Shown here piece after piece: positions 35,448 to 44,637 of a stretch of DNA of 64,000 nucleotides (within the stretch, counting starts at the first letter, position 1; each line of letters starts with the position of its first letter). Source of the DNA: JACDHG01 sp963815295 (GTDB lineage: Bacteria; Actinomycetota; Actinomycetes; Propionibacteriales; Nocardioidaceae); assembly GCA_963815295.1 (NCBI GenBank), contig CAWFFZ010000006.1, positions 62,001-126,000 of the forward strand, written 5' to 3'. A program made the position numbers and the translations under genes. The notes beneath the pieces were generated by a model, which was not told the DNA's origin, made no database searches, and was given only the letters and a program-made list of their open reading frames with translations.

Positions 35448-36550
35448 GCGTCATCTCCCATCAACGGCAACAGCCAGCGGCGGATGTCAGCGCTCGCATC
35501 CTCCATCGGTGCGAACCACCCTTGCTGGTAGGCGCGTGAGCTCATTCCGCGTTGCACCGACTCGCAGATCGCCCAGTCCTGCCGGTTGACCAGATGCCAG
35601 AGGTCGCCTGCGTCATGAGGCTTGAAGTCGGCAGCGCCAACGGCCTCGGGCTCGAACAACAGGTCGCATCGCACCCGGGTCCGGTCGACGGCGAGCGGCC
35701 ACGACGTGAACGCAGCGACGTGGTCGGCAGCGCACGACAGCCACAGGTTCGGGTAGATGAGCTCGCCCTTGTGGCGGCTGCGCTCTGCTTCCGACAGGTC
35801 GGGAAAGGGTCGCCGATTAGTGGTGCCGCTCATCGTGAACGTCCAGGCGCCGTCGCGATGTGGAATGCCGTCCTCCCAGTCAAGGCCGCTCCCGCCGCCC
35901 CCGAACGCCGGCACCAACCGCGTCAGCTCCGGGTGGACCGGACCGCAGTGGTAGCACTCGTTGTAGTTCTCGGCGAGCACCTTGTAGTTGGCGGCCACGT
36001 CGTAGTCGTAGGACAGCCCGGTCACCAGGTCGGCCAAGGGGTAACGCTTGAGCCGGTCGGCGAACGGCGAGATGTCGCGGTCGAAGTCGCAACGTGCGTC
36101 AGGGATCAGCTGCACGAAGCCAAAACCAGCCCAGGTGCGCACGCCGACGGGGGTCAACGAGAACGCAGCCGGGTCGAAGTCCTCGACGTCCTCGGTGTGC
36201 GGGGCCTTGAGCAGCCGGCCGGACAGGTCGTAGGTCCAGGAGTGATAGGGGCAGCGCAGAGCTGCAACATCGCAGGCGGGGGGCGGCTGGCCCTCGACGG
36301 GCACGACTTGGGACCCGCGGTGACGGCATACGTTGTAGGCCGCATGCAGCGTGCCGTCGCGGTCGGTGGTGACCAGCACGGACTCACCCACGACGTCGAT
36401 GACCGCGAGTCGACCGGGACGGTCAAGTCCGAGGTCGTCGAGCCGGCCGACGCAGAACCAGCCGGTGAACAGGGCGCGGTCACGCTCGACCGTGAACTGG
36501 TCGCCGTCAACGTACATCCGCTTCGGCAGCGCGGGCTGGAGCTCAGACAT
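35444..36550 (-). CDS. Rieske non-heme iron oxygenase alpha subunit (2)
   Basis: 368-aa oxygenase. Rieske ligands CRHRGS and CPYHSWTYD (about residues 73-99) and mononuclear iron ligands in ENYNECYHCGPVHPE plus an Asp in NRQDWAICESVQRG are intact. It resembles glycine-betaine/stachydrine-type demethylases and differs considerably from the other Rieske protein in this window. The start ATG 36550 overlaps the ATPase stop (TGATG) and its own stop overlaps the oxidase start, so it is tightly coupled within the importer operon. A dedicated reductase is missing locally. Confidence 0.88.
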   Translation of the reverse strand: MSELQPALPKRMYVDGDQFTVERDRALFTGWFCVGRLDDLGLDRPGRLAVIDVVGESVLVTTDRDGTLHAAYNVCRHRGSQVVPVEGQPPPACDVAALRCPYHSWTYDLSGRLLKAPHTEDVEDFDPAAFSLTPVGVRTWAGFGFVQLIPDARCDFDRDISPFADRLKRYPLADLVTGLSYDYDVAANYKVLAENYNECYHCGPVHPELTRLVPAFGGGGSGLDWEDGIPHRDGAWTFTMSGTTNRRPFPDLSEAERSRHKGELIYPNLWLSCAADHVAAFTSWPLAVDRTRVRCDLLFEPEAVGAADFKPHDAGDLWHLVNRQDWAICESVQRGMSSRAYQQGWFAPMEDASADIRRWLLPLMGDDA

Positions 36551-37554
36551 CAGAGGCGGCCGGGTAACCAGCAGGCGGCGCGGTGGTCGCCGGTGGCGGG
36601 CAGCACCGGCAGCTGCTTCCCACGGCAGGCGTCCTCGATCCCTGCCTGCGCAGCCTCCCCGTCGAGGAGTGCCGGACAGCGCGGGTGGAAGCGGCACCCG
36701 CCGGGCACCCTGGTCGGGTCGGGCGTCTCGCCTTGCAGCACGATCGGCTCGATCTGCGCGATCTCGGGTACTACCGACAGCAGCGCGCGGGTGTAGGGAT
36801 GCTGAGGATTCGACAGCACCTCCTCGGTGGTACCGACCTCCACGATGCGCCCGAGGTACATCACCGCGATCCGGTCGGCGATGTTCCACGCGAGCCCCAG
36901 GTCGTGCGTGACGACGAGCACCGACAGGCCGAGATCCTCACGCAACTGCAACAGCAGCCCCAAGATCTCGCCGCGGATCGAGGCATCGAGACTGGACACC
37001 GGCTCGTCCGCGATCAACACTTCCGGCTCCAGCGCAAGGGCGCCCGCGATGACGACGCGCTGGCGCTGCCCTCCGGACAGTTCATGGGGGTAGTTCAAAT
37101 AGAACCGCTCCGGTGGCCGCATCCCGGCCTGCGACAACGCCTTCGCCACCAGGTCCGCTTCCGTGACCTGCTCCCCGACCTTGCGCTTGGCTTCGACGAG
37201 CTTATGGATGCGAAGACCCTCCGCCACGGACTCGTAGACGCTCTGCCGTGGGTTGAGCGCGCCGGTGGGGTCCTGCAGGATCAGCTGGACTCGGCGGCGA
37301 TATGCGCGCAGGGCCGAGGTGCGGTAGGTCAGCGTCGCCCCGTCAAACGTCACCTCGCCGGCGCTGGGCTGCTCAAGGCCCAGCAGGGTCCTGGCCAGCG
37401 TCGTCTTCCCGCAGCCAGACTCGCCCACCAGCGCGAGGATCTCGCCCGCCGCGACGTCGATGTCGACACCGTCCACACCCTTCGCCCCAAGTTGGCCATG
37501 GCGATCTTTGAACGTCACTTCGAGGCCGCGTGCCGCCAACAGGTCCCGCGTCAC
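36550..37554 (-). CDS. oligopeptide/dipeptide ABC transporter ATPase (DppF/OppF type)
   Basis: 334-aa nucleotide-binding subunit. Walker A GESGCGKTTLA, Q-loop LILQDPTGALNPR, signature LSGGQRQRV, Walker B VLIADEPVSSLD and the switch His in VVTHDLG are all present. The C-terminal oligo_HPY extension with CRFHPRCP is typical of Dpp/Opp ATPases. It starts at GTG 37554, overlapping the previous ATPase by 4 bp. It drives import with the partner ATPase, both permeases and the binding protein. Confidence 0.93.
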   Translation of the reverse strand: MTRDLLAARGLEVTFKDRHGQLGAKGVDGVDIDVAAGEILALVGESGCGKTTLARTLLGLEQPSAGEVTFDGATLTYRTSALRAYRRRVQLILQDPTGALNPRQSVYESVAEGLRIHKLVEAKRKVGEQVTEADLVAKALSQAGMRPPERFYLNYPHELSGGQRQRVVIAGALALEPEVLIADEPVSSLDASIRGEILGLLLQLREDLGLSVLVVTHDLGLAWNIADRIAVMYLGRIVEVGTTEEVLSNPQHPYTRALLSVVPEIAQIEPIVLQGETPDPTRVPGGCRFHPRCPALLDGEAAQAGIEDACRGKQLPVLPATGDHRAACWLPGRL

Positions 37555-38576
37555 TGGACGGCTTTCTTGGTCTCGGCGACGCGCTCTGCCAGCAACAGCT
37601 TCATGTCCCGTGCCTCGTCGGCGTGCAGGCAGGCCACGCGACGACCCGGGCTCTGGACCTCGAGTTTGGGGTCGGTCGTGACGCATTCGTCGGTGGCGAG
37701 AGCGCACCGCGGGTGGAAGGCGCAGCCGCCGGGCAGTGCAGTGGGATCGGGCGGGTCGCCGGGCAGGCCCATGGGCGCAAACCTGGCTACGGGGTCACCC
37801 ACCCGGGGGAAGGCCGCGGCGAGGGCCCCACCGTACGGGTGCAGCGGGTGGTCGAACAGCTTCTCCGCTGGTCCCTCCTCGACCACCTTGCCGGCGTACA
37901 TGACGAGGACCCGGTCGCAGGTCGTGCCAAGCACGGACAGGTCGTGGCTGATGAGGAGGAGCCCGAGGCCGAGCTCGCGCACGAGGTCGGTGAGGACCGC
38001 GAGCACCTGTGCCTGCACCATCACGTCGAGCGCAGTTGTCGGTTCGTCGGCGACGATCAGCTCGGGGCGGCAGGCCAACGCCATCGCGATCATCACGCGT
38101 TGCTTCTGCCCGCCTGAAATCTGGTGCGGGTACGCCGCCGCACGTGAGGCGGGCAGCCCCACCTGCTCGAGCAGCTCACCGACGCGAGCGGCCGCCTGGT
38201 CCTTGCTGATGGACTTGTCGTGCAGCAGGATCGGCTCGGCGATCTGGTTGCCGATGCGTTGCACCGGGTTGAGCGAGTGCAAGGCGCCCTGGAAGATCAT
38301 GGCTGCCTCAGCCCAGCGCACCGCCCGCAACTGACCCCATGGAATCGTCTGGACGTCCTTGCCGTTGACGAGGACGGAACCCTCCACGCGTGCAGTCTTG
38401 GGCTGCAGCCGCAGCACGGTGGACGCCAGCGTCGACTTCCCACAACCGGACTCGCCGGCTATCCCCACACTCTCCCCGGTTTGGACCGACAGCGACACGC
38501 CCCGGACGGCCGGCAGGTCACCGGCGGAGGTCCGGTACGTCACGTGCACGTCGGAGAGCTCGAGCAGCGCCGCCAT
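37551..38576 (-). CDS. oligopeptide/dipeptide ABC transporter ATPase (DppD/OppD type)
   Basis: 341-aa nucleotide-binding subunit: Walker A GESGCGKSTLA, Q-loop MIFQGALHSLNP (Gly replaces the usual Asp after Gln), signature ISGGQKQRVMIA, Walker B LIVADEPTTALD, switch His in LLISHDLS, and C-terminal oligo_HPY with CAFHPRCA. Either of two adjacent ATG codons (38579 or 38576) can be the start; both overlap the permease stop. It pairs with the DppF-type ATPase encoded next. Confidence 0.93.
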   Translation of the reverse strand: MAALLELSDVHVTYRTSAGDLPAVRGVSLSVQTGESVGIAGESGCGKSTLASTVLRLQPKTARVEGSVLVNGKDVQTIPWGQLRAVRWAEAAMIFQGALHSLNPVQRIGNQIAEPILLHDKSISKDQAAARVGELLEQVGLPASRAAAYPHQISGGQKQRVMIAMALACRPELIVADEPTTALDVMVQAQVLAVLTDLVRELGLGLLLISHDLSVLGTTCDRVLVMYAGKVVEEGPAEKLFDHPLHPYGGALAAAFPRVGDPVARFAPMGLPGDPPDPTALPGGCAFHPRCALATDECVTTDPKLEVQSPGRRVACLHADEARDMKLLLAERVAETKKAVQ

Positions 38577-39499
38577 CATCTGGTCCTGAGCCGCGGGTTG
38601 AGAATCTCCTCGAGTGCGTGTCCCACAAGCGTGAACGACAGCACGACGAGGACGACACAGATGCCTGGTGGGAAGAGGAACCACCAAGCACCCAGCGTCA
38701 AGGCCCCGTTGTCGAACGCGGAGTTGAGCATCGTTCCCCACGACACCCGCGTCGGGTCGCCCAAGCCCAGGAACGACAAGGTGGTCTCTGCCAGGATCGC
38801 GGCTGCGACCGTCAGCGTCGTGTTGGCGAACACCATCGGCATCACGTTGGGCAGGATGTGTCTGCTCATCTGGTGCCAGTTGCCGGCGCCTAAAACCCGT
38901 GCGCGCTCCATGTAGGGACGGTTCTTGATCGACAACGTCTGCGCCCGGATGAGCAGAGCCGTGCCCGGCCATGTCGTCACGCCGATCACGAATGCGATGG
39001 TGTACAAGGACCCACCGAGCAAGGTGGCGAGGACCAGGGCCAACGGCACGAACGGGACCACCAAGCACCACTCGGTCAGTCGGTAGAGCAGACCCGCTGT
39101 TCGGCCGGTGAGGAATCCGGATGCGATTCCGATCAGCGTGCCGAGCACCATCGAGATGACTGTGGCCAGCAGACCGACGAGCAGCGAGATGCGGGCGCCG
39201 TGGATGAGCAGCGTGAGTACCGACCGGCCGTACTCGTCGGTCCCAAGCGGGAACCCCGAGGTGGGAGGGGCTAACACCTCACCCGTGGCCTGCGTTCGTG
39301 ACAGGCCCGCAGGATCGGCCAGCAGCGGCGCGAAGATCGCCACCAACACGAAGAAAAGCAGCACGATGAGCCCGGCAACGCCGGTTTTGTGCCGTCGGAA
39401 CTCCTTCCACGTACGCCCGGCCGACGCTTTGCGACGTCGCCAGGTGACCTGGCGGGGCGTGAGTGGCGCGGGGGGGCCGGAGCGCGTGGAGTCGCTCAT
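38576..39499 (-). CDS. ABC transporter permease (DppC/OppC type)
   Basis: 307-aa membrane subunit. The N-terminal cytoplasmic segment WKEFRRHKTGVAGLIVLLFFV is the typical OppC_N start, and five further hydrophobic stretches follow. The EAA loop with GAGNWHQMSRHILPNVMP contacts the ATPase. It overlaps DppB by 4 bp and the next ATPase gene by at least 1 bp. It forms the channel with DppB. Confidence 0.93.
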   Translation of the reverse strand: MSDSTRSGPPAPLTPRQVTWRRRKASAGRTWKEFRRHKTGVAGLIVLLFFVLVAIFAPLLADPAGLSRTQATGEVLAPPTSGFPLGTDEYGRSVLTLLIHGARISLLVGLLATVISMVLGTLIGIASGFLTGRTAGLLYRLTEWCLVVPFVPLALVLATLLGGSLYTIAFVIGVTTWPGTALLIRAQTLSIKNRPYMERARVLGAGNWHQMSRHILPNVMPMVFANTTLTVAAAILAETTLSFLGLGDPTRVSWGTMLNSAFDNGALTLGAWWFLFPPGICVVLVVLSFTLVGHALEEILNPRLRTR

Positions 39500-40560
39500 A
39501 ACCGCACCCGCGGGTCGAGGTAGCCGTACAGGAGGTTGGCCACCAGGTTTGCCAGCACCACGGCAGCAGAGAACACGAAGAATGTCCCTTGCAGCATAGG
39601 GATGTCAGGGATGCGGAGCGCATCAACGGTTAGGAGTCCGAGCCCAGGAATCGAGAACACCGTCTCGACCGTGAGCGCACCCGACACGATGAACCCGAAG
39701 CTGAGCGACACCAGAGTCACGACCGGTAAGAGGGCGTTTCTCGTTGCGTGCCGACGACGTACGAGCACGTCGTGCAGACCCTTGGCGCGGGCTGTCTGGA
39801 GATAGTCCTCTCCCATCTCGTCGAGCAGAGAAGAGCGCATGATGAGCGAGTACTCCGCGAGGTAGGCGAGGGTAAGCGTGAGCACGGGCAACACCAGGTG
39901 CCAGGCCTGGTCGATGACGCCTTCAAGGGACGTTGCGTCGACATCGGCCGACTTCAGCAGACCGGTTGGGAATAATCGGGGCATCGGTCCGAAACCGGTC
40001 GCAAAAAAGAGGAACAGGATCAGGCCGAGCCACCACTCGGGCATCGAGTAGAGCGTGATCGTGCCCGTCGTGGAGATCTTGTCGAACTTGCGGCCGCGGT
40101 TCCACGCGGCAATGACGCCGATCCACAGACCGATCAACATCGCCAGGATTGTCGCCGTGCCAGTCAGCACCAGGGTCGGCCAGAGTCGGTCGAGCATCAG
40201 GCTACGCACAGACTGGCTGTACTGGTACGAGTCCCCGAAGTCGAGCGTGACGATGTTCTTCAGGTAGATGAGGAACTGCTGCGGCAACGGGTCGTCAAGG
40301 CCGTACTTGTCGATGACCGCCTGGACCTGCTCTGGTGTCTTTGCGCGGCCGCGTGCGAGTGTCCTCTCAGGGTGCTCGTTGATCACCCGAAACAGGAAGA
40401 AGTTCACCACGATGATGAACCCCATCGTGGCGGCCGAACCCCCCACCATGCGGCCGAACCAGCGCCAACTAGCCGCACGACTCGGCCTGGAAACCTCGTC
40501 GGAGGTGGTGGTCGGCGCCGGTTCGGCCTCGTAGCCCCTGGCGTCGATCGGGTGACTCAC
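39496..40560 (-). CDS. ABC transporter permease (DppB/OppB type)
   Basis: 354-aa membrane subunit. After a 40-residue cytoplasmic N-terminus, a first membrane helix (TMGFIIVVNFFLFRVI) is followed by the periplasmic loop with KYGLDDPLPQQFLIYLKNIV and five helices. The EAA loop is TARAKGLHDVLVRRRHATRN. The start overlaps the binding-protein stop by 4 bp. Confidence 0.93.
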   Translation of the reverse strand: MSHPIDARGYEAEPAPTTTSDEVSRPSRAASWRWFGRMVGGSAATMGFIIVVNFFLFRVINEHPERTLARGRAKTPEQVQAVIDKYGLDDPLPQQFLIYLKNIVTLDFGDSYQYSQSVRSLMLDRLWPTLVLTGTATILAMLIGLWIGVIAAWNRGRKFDKISTTGTITLYSMPEWWLGLILFLFFATGFGPMPRLFPTGLLKSADVDATSLEGVIDQAWHLVLPVLTLTLAYLAEYSLIMRSSLLDEMGEDYLQTARAKGLHDVLVRRRHATRNALLPVVTLVSLSFGFIVSGALTVETVFSIPGLGLLTVDALRIPDIPMLQGTFFVFSAAVVLANLVANLLYGYLDPRVRL

Positions 40561-42414
40561 TCGCGCAGTTCCGCGCTTCGTCTGCGCAACACGATCCAGC
40601 CGCCGACCAGCCCGCCGCCGACGAGCACGACGATGAGCGCGATGATCGAGACCTGCCCCGCGTCTACCCCGTCGTCAGCGGCGGCTGTCGCTCCCGGCGT
40701 ACCCGATGCTGTGCCGGCCGGCGCAATGTTGAGGTAGTTCGCGTGGCCGTACTGGAGGAGCAGAACCCCGCCAGGGTTCGGCTGCGGCACGAAACCCTCC
40801 CAACGGTCGCTGCGGTATGCCTCGTTGATCTTGCTGTACGCCGTGTTGAGGTAGGGCGCGTCGTCGTAGAGCATCTGCTGCATCTCCTGGACGATCTCGG
40901 CACGCTCGGCGTCATCGAGGACGGCGGCCTGCTCCTTGTAGAGCTTGTCGTACTCAGGGTTGCAGTACCACGAGTCCGACCAGCCGCCTCGCTGGGCGCA
41001 GGTGAAGTAGCTGAGGATCGAGTCCGGGTCGGGCTCGACATACCAGCCCCATTCGAACGTGTCGAACTCGCCGTCGAGGATGACGTTCGTCAGCTTGCTG
41101 CTCTCGTACGACGTGACTACGGAGTCGACCTGCACGTCGGCCAGCCACTCCTTGAAGAAGGCCATCACGTTTATTGAGGTTTCGGAGTCGGACCGTGCGA
41201 ACAGCCGCAGCTTCCCAATCGGAGTGCCGTCGGGCATGGTCCGCCATCCGTCGTCGCCGACCGTGAACCCGGCGTCGTCGAGCAACTCGCGCGCCCGCTC
41301 GGGGTCGTAGGCATACGCGTCTTCGCTCGGGGGCTCCCAGCGGAAGGTCGTGTATGCCGGCGGGATGATGTTCTCGGCTGGTGTGCCGGCGCCCTGGTAG
41401 GCCTTGTCGACGATGCGCTGCCGGTCGATCGCGAAGTTGAGCGCGAAGCGGAAGTTCTTGTCCAGCACGGCCGGGTTCGGGTCACCCATCGGCTCGCCGG
41501 TCTCGAGGTCGACGGACCCAGTGTTGAACGCGATCTCGTCGAAGCCAGGCGAGTCACCCTCATTGGTGGTGATAGTCGGGTCGCCTTCGAGCGCGTTCAC
41601 CTGGAGTTGGTCGATGTCCTCCGCGAAGTCGATGTCGCCGACCTTGAGCGCCTGGATCTGAGTGTCTGCGGAGCGGTAGACCTGCATGACCACCTCACCG
41701 ATCTTCGGCTTGCCGCCCCAGTAGTCGTCGTTGCGGACGAAGCGGTAAGTCGGCCCGCCGGCCTTGCCCTCGACGAGCGTGAACGGTCCGGACCCGACGA
41801 TGGGCTGGTCCTCGCTCTTCGGCTCGTTGGAGTAGGTCTTGACCTCTTCCTCGCTGACGTCCTTCCAGATGTGCTCGGGGATGATCGGCATCGGCAGCAG
41901 CGGGAGGACGGCGTTCGGTTTGTCGAGCTCGAGCAACACAGTCGTCTCGTCAGGAGCCGTGATGGTGTTGACGGAGCCGAGGTAGGAGCCCCAGGACGAC
42001 GACTCCGGGTCCGCCGTCGAGGATCCGGTTGTAGGTGTAGGCGATGTCGTCGGCCGTGAGGTCCTCACCGTCGGACCACGTCACGTCGTCGCGGATGTGG
42101 AACGTCCAGGTCAACCCATCCTCGCTGGTCTCCCAGGATTCGGCGAGGCTCGGCTGCGGACTCATGTCCTTGTCGGACCAGCTGATCATGTAGTCGTACA
42201 TCAGGGCCCAGGCCTCGTACGACACGGCCTCGATGCCGTTGAAGGGATTGAACGAGTCGATCTCGTTCGTCATACCGATCGTGAACGTCGGGTCATCGTC
42301 GGCGGCAACCGCCTGGGTCCCGGACGTGGCGCCCCAGATTGCGGCACTGAGCATCAGGGCTATGGCCGTCGAGCCCGCGATTGCCTTGGTTGTCTGGTGC
42401 CGGTTGCGTCTCAT
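40557..42414 (-). pseudogene. peptide-type ABC substrate-binding protein, frameshifted
   Basis: The gene encodes an SBP_bac_5 (DppA/OppA) binding protein of about 618 aa once one base is removed. The first frame gives a signal peptide (MRRNRHQTTKAIAG, hydrophobic core, AVAADDDP) and EIDSFNPFNG. It reaches NRILDGGP, after which the family sequence ESSSWGSYLGSVNTI continues in the next frame. The shift sits at GGGTCC/GGACCC around 42005-42010 and is explained by one extra C. The remaining 500 residues are normal. There is no lipobox; instead a C-terminal membrane helix (IIALIVVLVGGGLVGGWIVL, then RRR) anchors it. ATG 42414 has GGGAG upstream. First gene of the operon. Confidence 0.85.
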
Positions 42415-42467
42415 CGACGTCTCCCTTGGCGGGCCCTCGGCCCAGTTGACGGGGTAGGTTGCCACTC

Positions 42468-44600
42468 GTGAACCAGTGGCCTGACTCGCGAGTCAGTATT
42501 CCGACGGTACGTCGAAAAGAGCTTCTCCGGGAGCAGCACGGGCATCGGCGAGTCGACGCGTATGCATGGCTGCGGGACGTGGATGACCCCGAGGTGGTGG
42601 CGTACCTCGCGGCCGAGCGGTCCTACTACGACGCCGCAACGTCTCATCTGCGTCCCTTGGTTGAGAACCTGGCCAGCGAAATGTCTGCCCGTGTGCCAGA
42701 TACTGACTCGTCGGTCAGTTTCCGGCGCGCACTGTTTTCTTACTACACCCGGACGCCGTCCGGTAGTGAGTACGCACAATTGTGTCGCGCCCTTGACCCG
42801 CCTGAGCGTGACAAGCCGGGCAGTCGCGACACCGAGCAGGTGCTTCTTGATCCGGAGCGACTACGTGGTGACTCTGAGTACGTCGACATCGGCGTCTCGC
42901 TGGTGAGCCCCGACGAGTCTCTCCTGGCCTATTCGTTCGACGTCACGGGTGACGAAGTGTTCACGCTCAGATTCCGGCGGCTGGGCAGGAACGGGCAGGT
43001 CGAGGACCTACCCGACGTACTGCCGAGGACGTACTACGGCGGTGCCTGGAGCGCCGACTCCAGCGTGTTCTTCTACACCGTCCACGACGAGACCTACCGG
43101 CCATTCCAGGTGTGGCGGCACCGGATCGGGACACCGGTGTCGGACGACGTGCTGGTGCAGACGGAGACGGACGAACAGTACGAGCTGGAGGTCCGGCTGA
43201 CGCGGTCTGGCGACGTGGTCGTGATCCACTCCGCGAACCGGGACACGTCGGAGGTGTGGCTCGCCGACGCACACCACCCCGAGGCTCCTCCACGCGTCGT
43301 CGAGCCACGCCAACGCGGGGTGGAGTACACCTGCGAGCACGCTCGCACGCAGGCCGGTGACCGGCTCTTCATCGTGACCAACGACAACGCCACCGAGTTC
43401 CGGCTCATGTCCGCCCCGTTGTCGAGTCCCTCCCGAAGCAGCTGGACCGAGGTACTCTCCGAAGACCCTGCAGAGCGGTTGTACGACGTAACTGCCTTCG
43501 CCGGCCACGTGGTGACAACGCTGCGCCGAGACGGATCGCTGATAGCCCGGGCGTACGCGCTCGACTCCGACGGAGCACTCACGGCACCGGTGGACCTCGT
43601 CCCGTCATACCCCGCCGGCAGCATCGAGCTCGGCGACAACGAGCTCTTCGACACGACCGAGCTGACGATCGTCGAGCAGTCCTACACGCAGCCGCGCAGA
43701 TGGTCCGGCGTCGACCTTGCCGACGGCACACGTCGCCACCTGCGCGACCAGGACGTGCCCGGTTACGACGCCAGCGACTACGAAACAGAGCGGCGGCGAG
43801 TCCCCCTCAAGGGTCTCGAGATCGCGGTGACGATCGTCCGGCACAAGGACACCCCGCTCGACGGCAGCGCGCCGTGTCTGCTCTACGGCTATGGGGCCTA
43901 CGAGTCATGCGACGAGCCCGAGTTCGATGCTGCCCTGCCTGCCTTGCTCGATCGCGGAGTGGTCTGGGCGCATGCTCACATCCGCGGCGGGGGCGAGGGC
44001 GGGCGCCGCTGGTGGCTCGACGGCCGGCTGGCTCACAAGCAGCACACGTACTCGGACCATCTGGCGGTCGCCGACTTCCTCGCGGCCGGGCTGGTCGACG
44101 GCGAGCGAATCGTCACCCGAGGGCTGTCCGCCGGCGGATTGCTCCAGGGTGTGATGTTCTCGCAGGCTCCGGAGCGATGGCGCGGTGTCATTGCCGAAGT
44201 TCCTGCTGTCGACATCCTCACGACGATGCTCGACCCGTCGGTGCCGCTGACCATCAACGAATACGACGAGTGGGGTGACCCGCGGCGATCGGAGGAGTAC
44301 AGGTGGCTGCTCGGCTATTCGCCCTACGACAACGTGCCCGCGGCCGGCGGTCGGCCCGACCTCTTGGTAACCGGGGCCGTCCACGACCCGCGCGTGATGG
44401 TGTGGGAGCCGACCAAGTGGGTGGCGCTGCTGCGTCATACCGACCCGGGATGGTCTCCTCGCTGCCTCTTCCGGGTCGAGCTGGGTGAAGGGGCACACGC
44501 GGGTCCGTCCGGCCGATTTGCCCACCTACGCTACGAGGCCGAGATCTTCGCCTGGACCCTCGAGTGCTTCGACCGGCCGCGGCTCGAGGCGGAGGACTAG
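42468..44600 (+). CDS. S9A oligopeptidase (oligopeptidase B/prolyl oligopeptidase family)
   Basis: About 710-aa cytosolic serine peptidase. A beta-propeller N-terminal domain (VDAYAWLRDVDDPEVVAYL) is followed by the alpha/beta hydrolase domain. Catalytic Ser lies in TRGLSAGGLLQG, Asp in VTGAVHDPRVM and His in GEGAHAGPSGRF. EVPAVDILTTMLDPSVPLTI is the oligopeptidase-B signature. The start is uncertain (GTG 42468 or TTG 42459), and the palindromic operator falls within the first codons, which suggests either a leaderless transcript or a later start. It is divergent from the peptide-type importer, and cleaving imported oligopeptides is the likely role. Confidence 0.9.
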   Translation: MNQWPDSRVSIPTVRRKELLREQHGHRRVDAYAWLRDVDDPEVVAYLAAERSYYDAATSHLRPLVENLASEMSARVPDTDSSVSFRRALFSYYTRTPSGSEYAQLCRALDPPERDKPGSRDTEQVLLDPERLRGDSEYVDIGVSLVSPDESLLAYSFDVTGDEVFTLRFRRLGRNGQVEDLPDVLPRTYYGGAWSADSSVFFYTVHDETYRPFQVWRHRIGTPVSDDVLVQTETDEQYELEVRLTRSGDVVVIHSANRDTSEVWLADAHHPEAPPRVVEPRQRGVEYTCEHARTQAGDRLFIVTNDNATEFRLMSAPLSSPSRSSWTEVLSEDPAERLYDVTAFAGHVVTTLRRDGSLIARAYALDSDGALTAPVDLVPSYPAGSIELGDNELFDTTELTIVEQSYTQPRRWSGVDLADGTRRHLRDQDVPGYDASDYETERRRVPLKGLEIAVTIVRHKDTPLDGSAPCLLYGYGAYESCDEPEFDAALPALLDRGVVWAHAHIRGGGEGGRRWWLDGRLAHKQHTYSDHLAVADFLAAGLVDGERIVTRGLSAGGLLQGVMFSQAPERWRGVIAEVPAVDILTTMLDPSVPLTINEYDEWGDPRRSEEYRWLLGYSPYDNVPAAGGRPDLLVTGAVHDPRVMVWEPTKWVALLRHTDPGWSPRCLFRVELGEGAHAGPSGRFAHLRYEAEIFAWTLECFDRPRLEAED
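42481..42496. promoter_or_regulatory. palindromic operator B (TetR-type)
   Basis: CTGACTCGCGAGTCAG is a perfect 16-bp palindrome, matching operator A (30464-30483) at 17 of 20 positions when flanks are included. It is 67 bp upstream of the binding-protein start codon and at the beginning of the divergent oligopeptidase gene, so one bound repressor could control both directions. Confidence 0.75.
42701..42720. promoter_or_regulatory. degenerate palindromic operator C inside oligopeptidase gene
   Basis: TACTGACTCGTCGGTCAGTT matches operator A at 15 of 20 positions with the same half-site spacing. It lies within codons of the oligopeptidase, centred about 222 bp (close to 21 helical turns) from operator B, a distance that would permit DNA looping. 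Confidence 0.4.
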
Positions 44601-44637
44601 GCGGGCGGCAGCGTTTCGCAGGAGCTTGATCCTGAGC

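Noticed and set aside
36583..38334. 583-codon plus-strand frame over the ABC ATPase genes
   Set aside because: Antisense shadow; both ATPases have full Walker and signature motifs on the minus strand.
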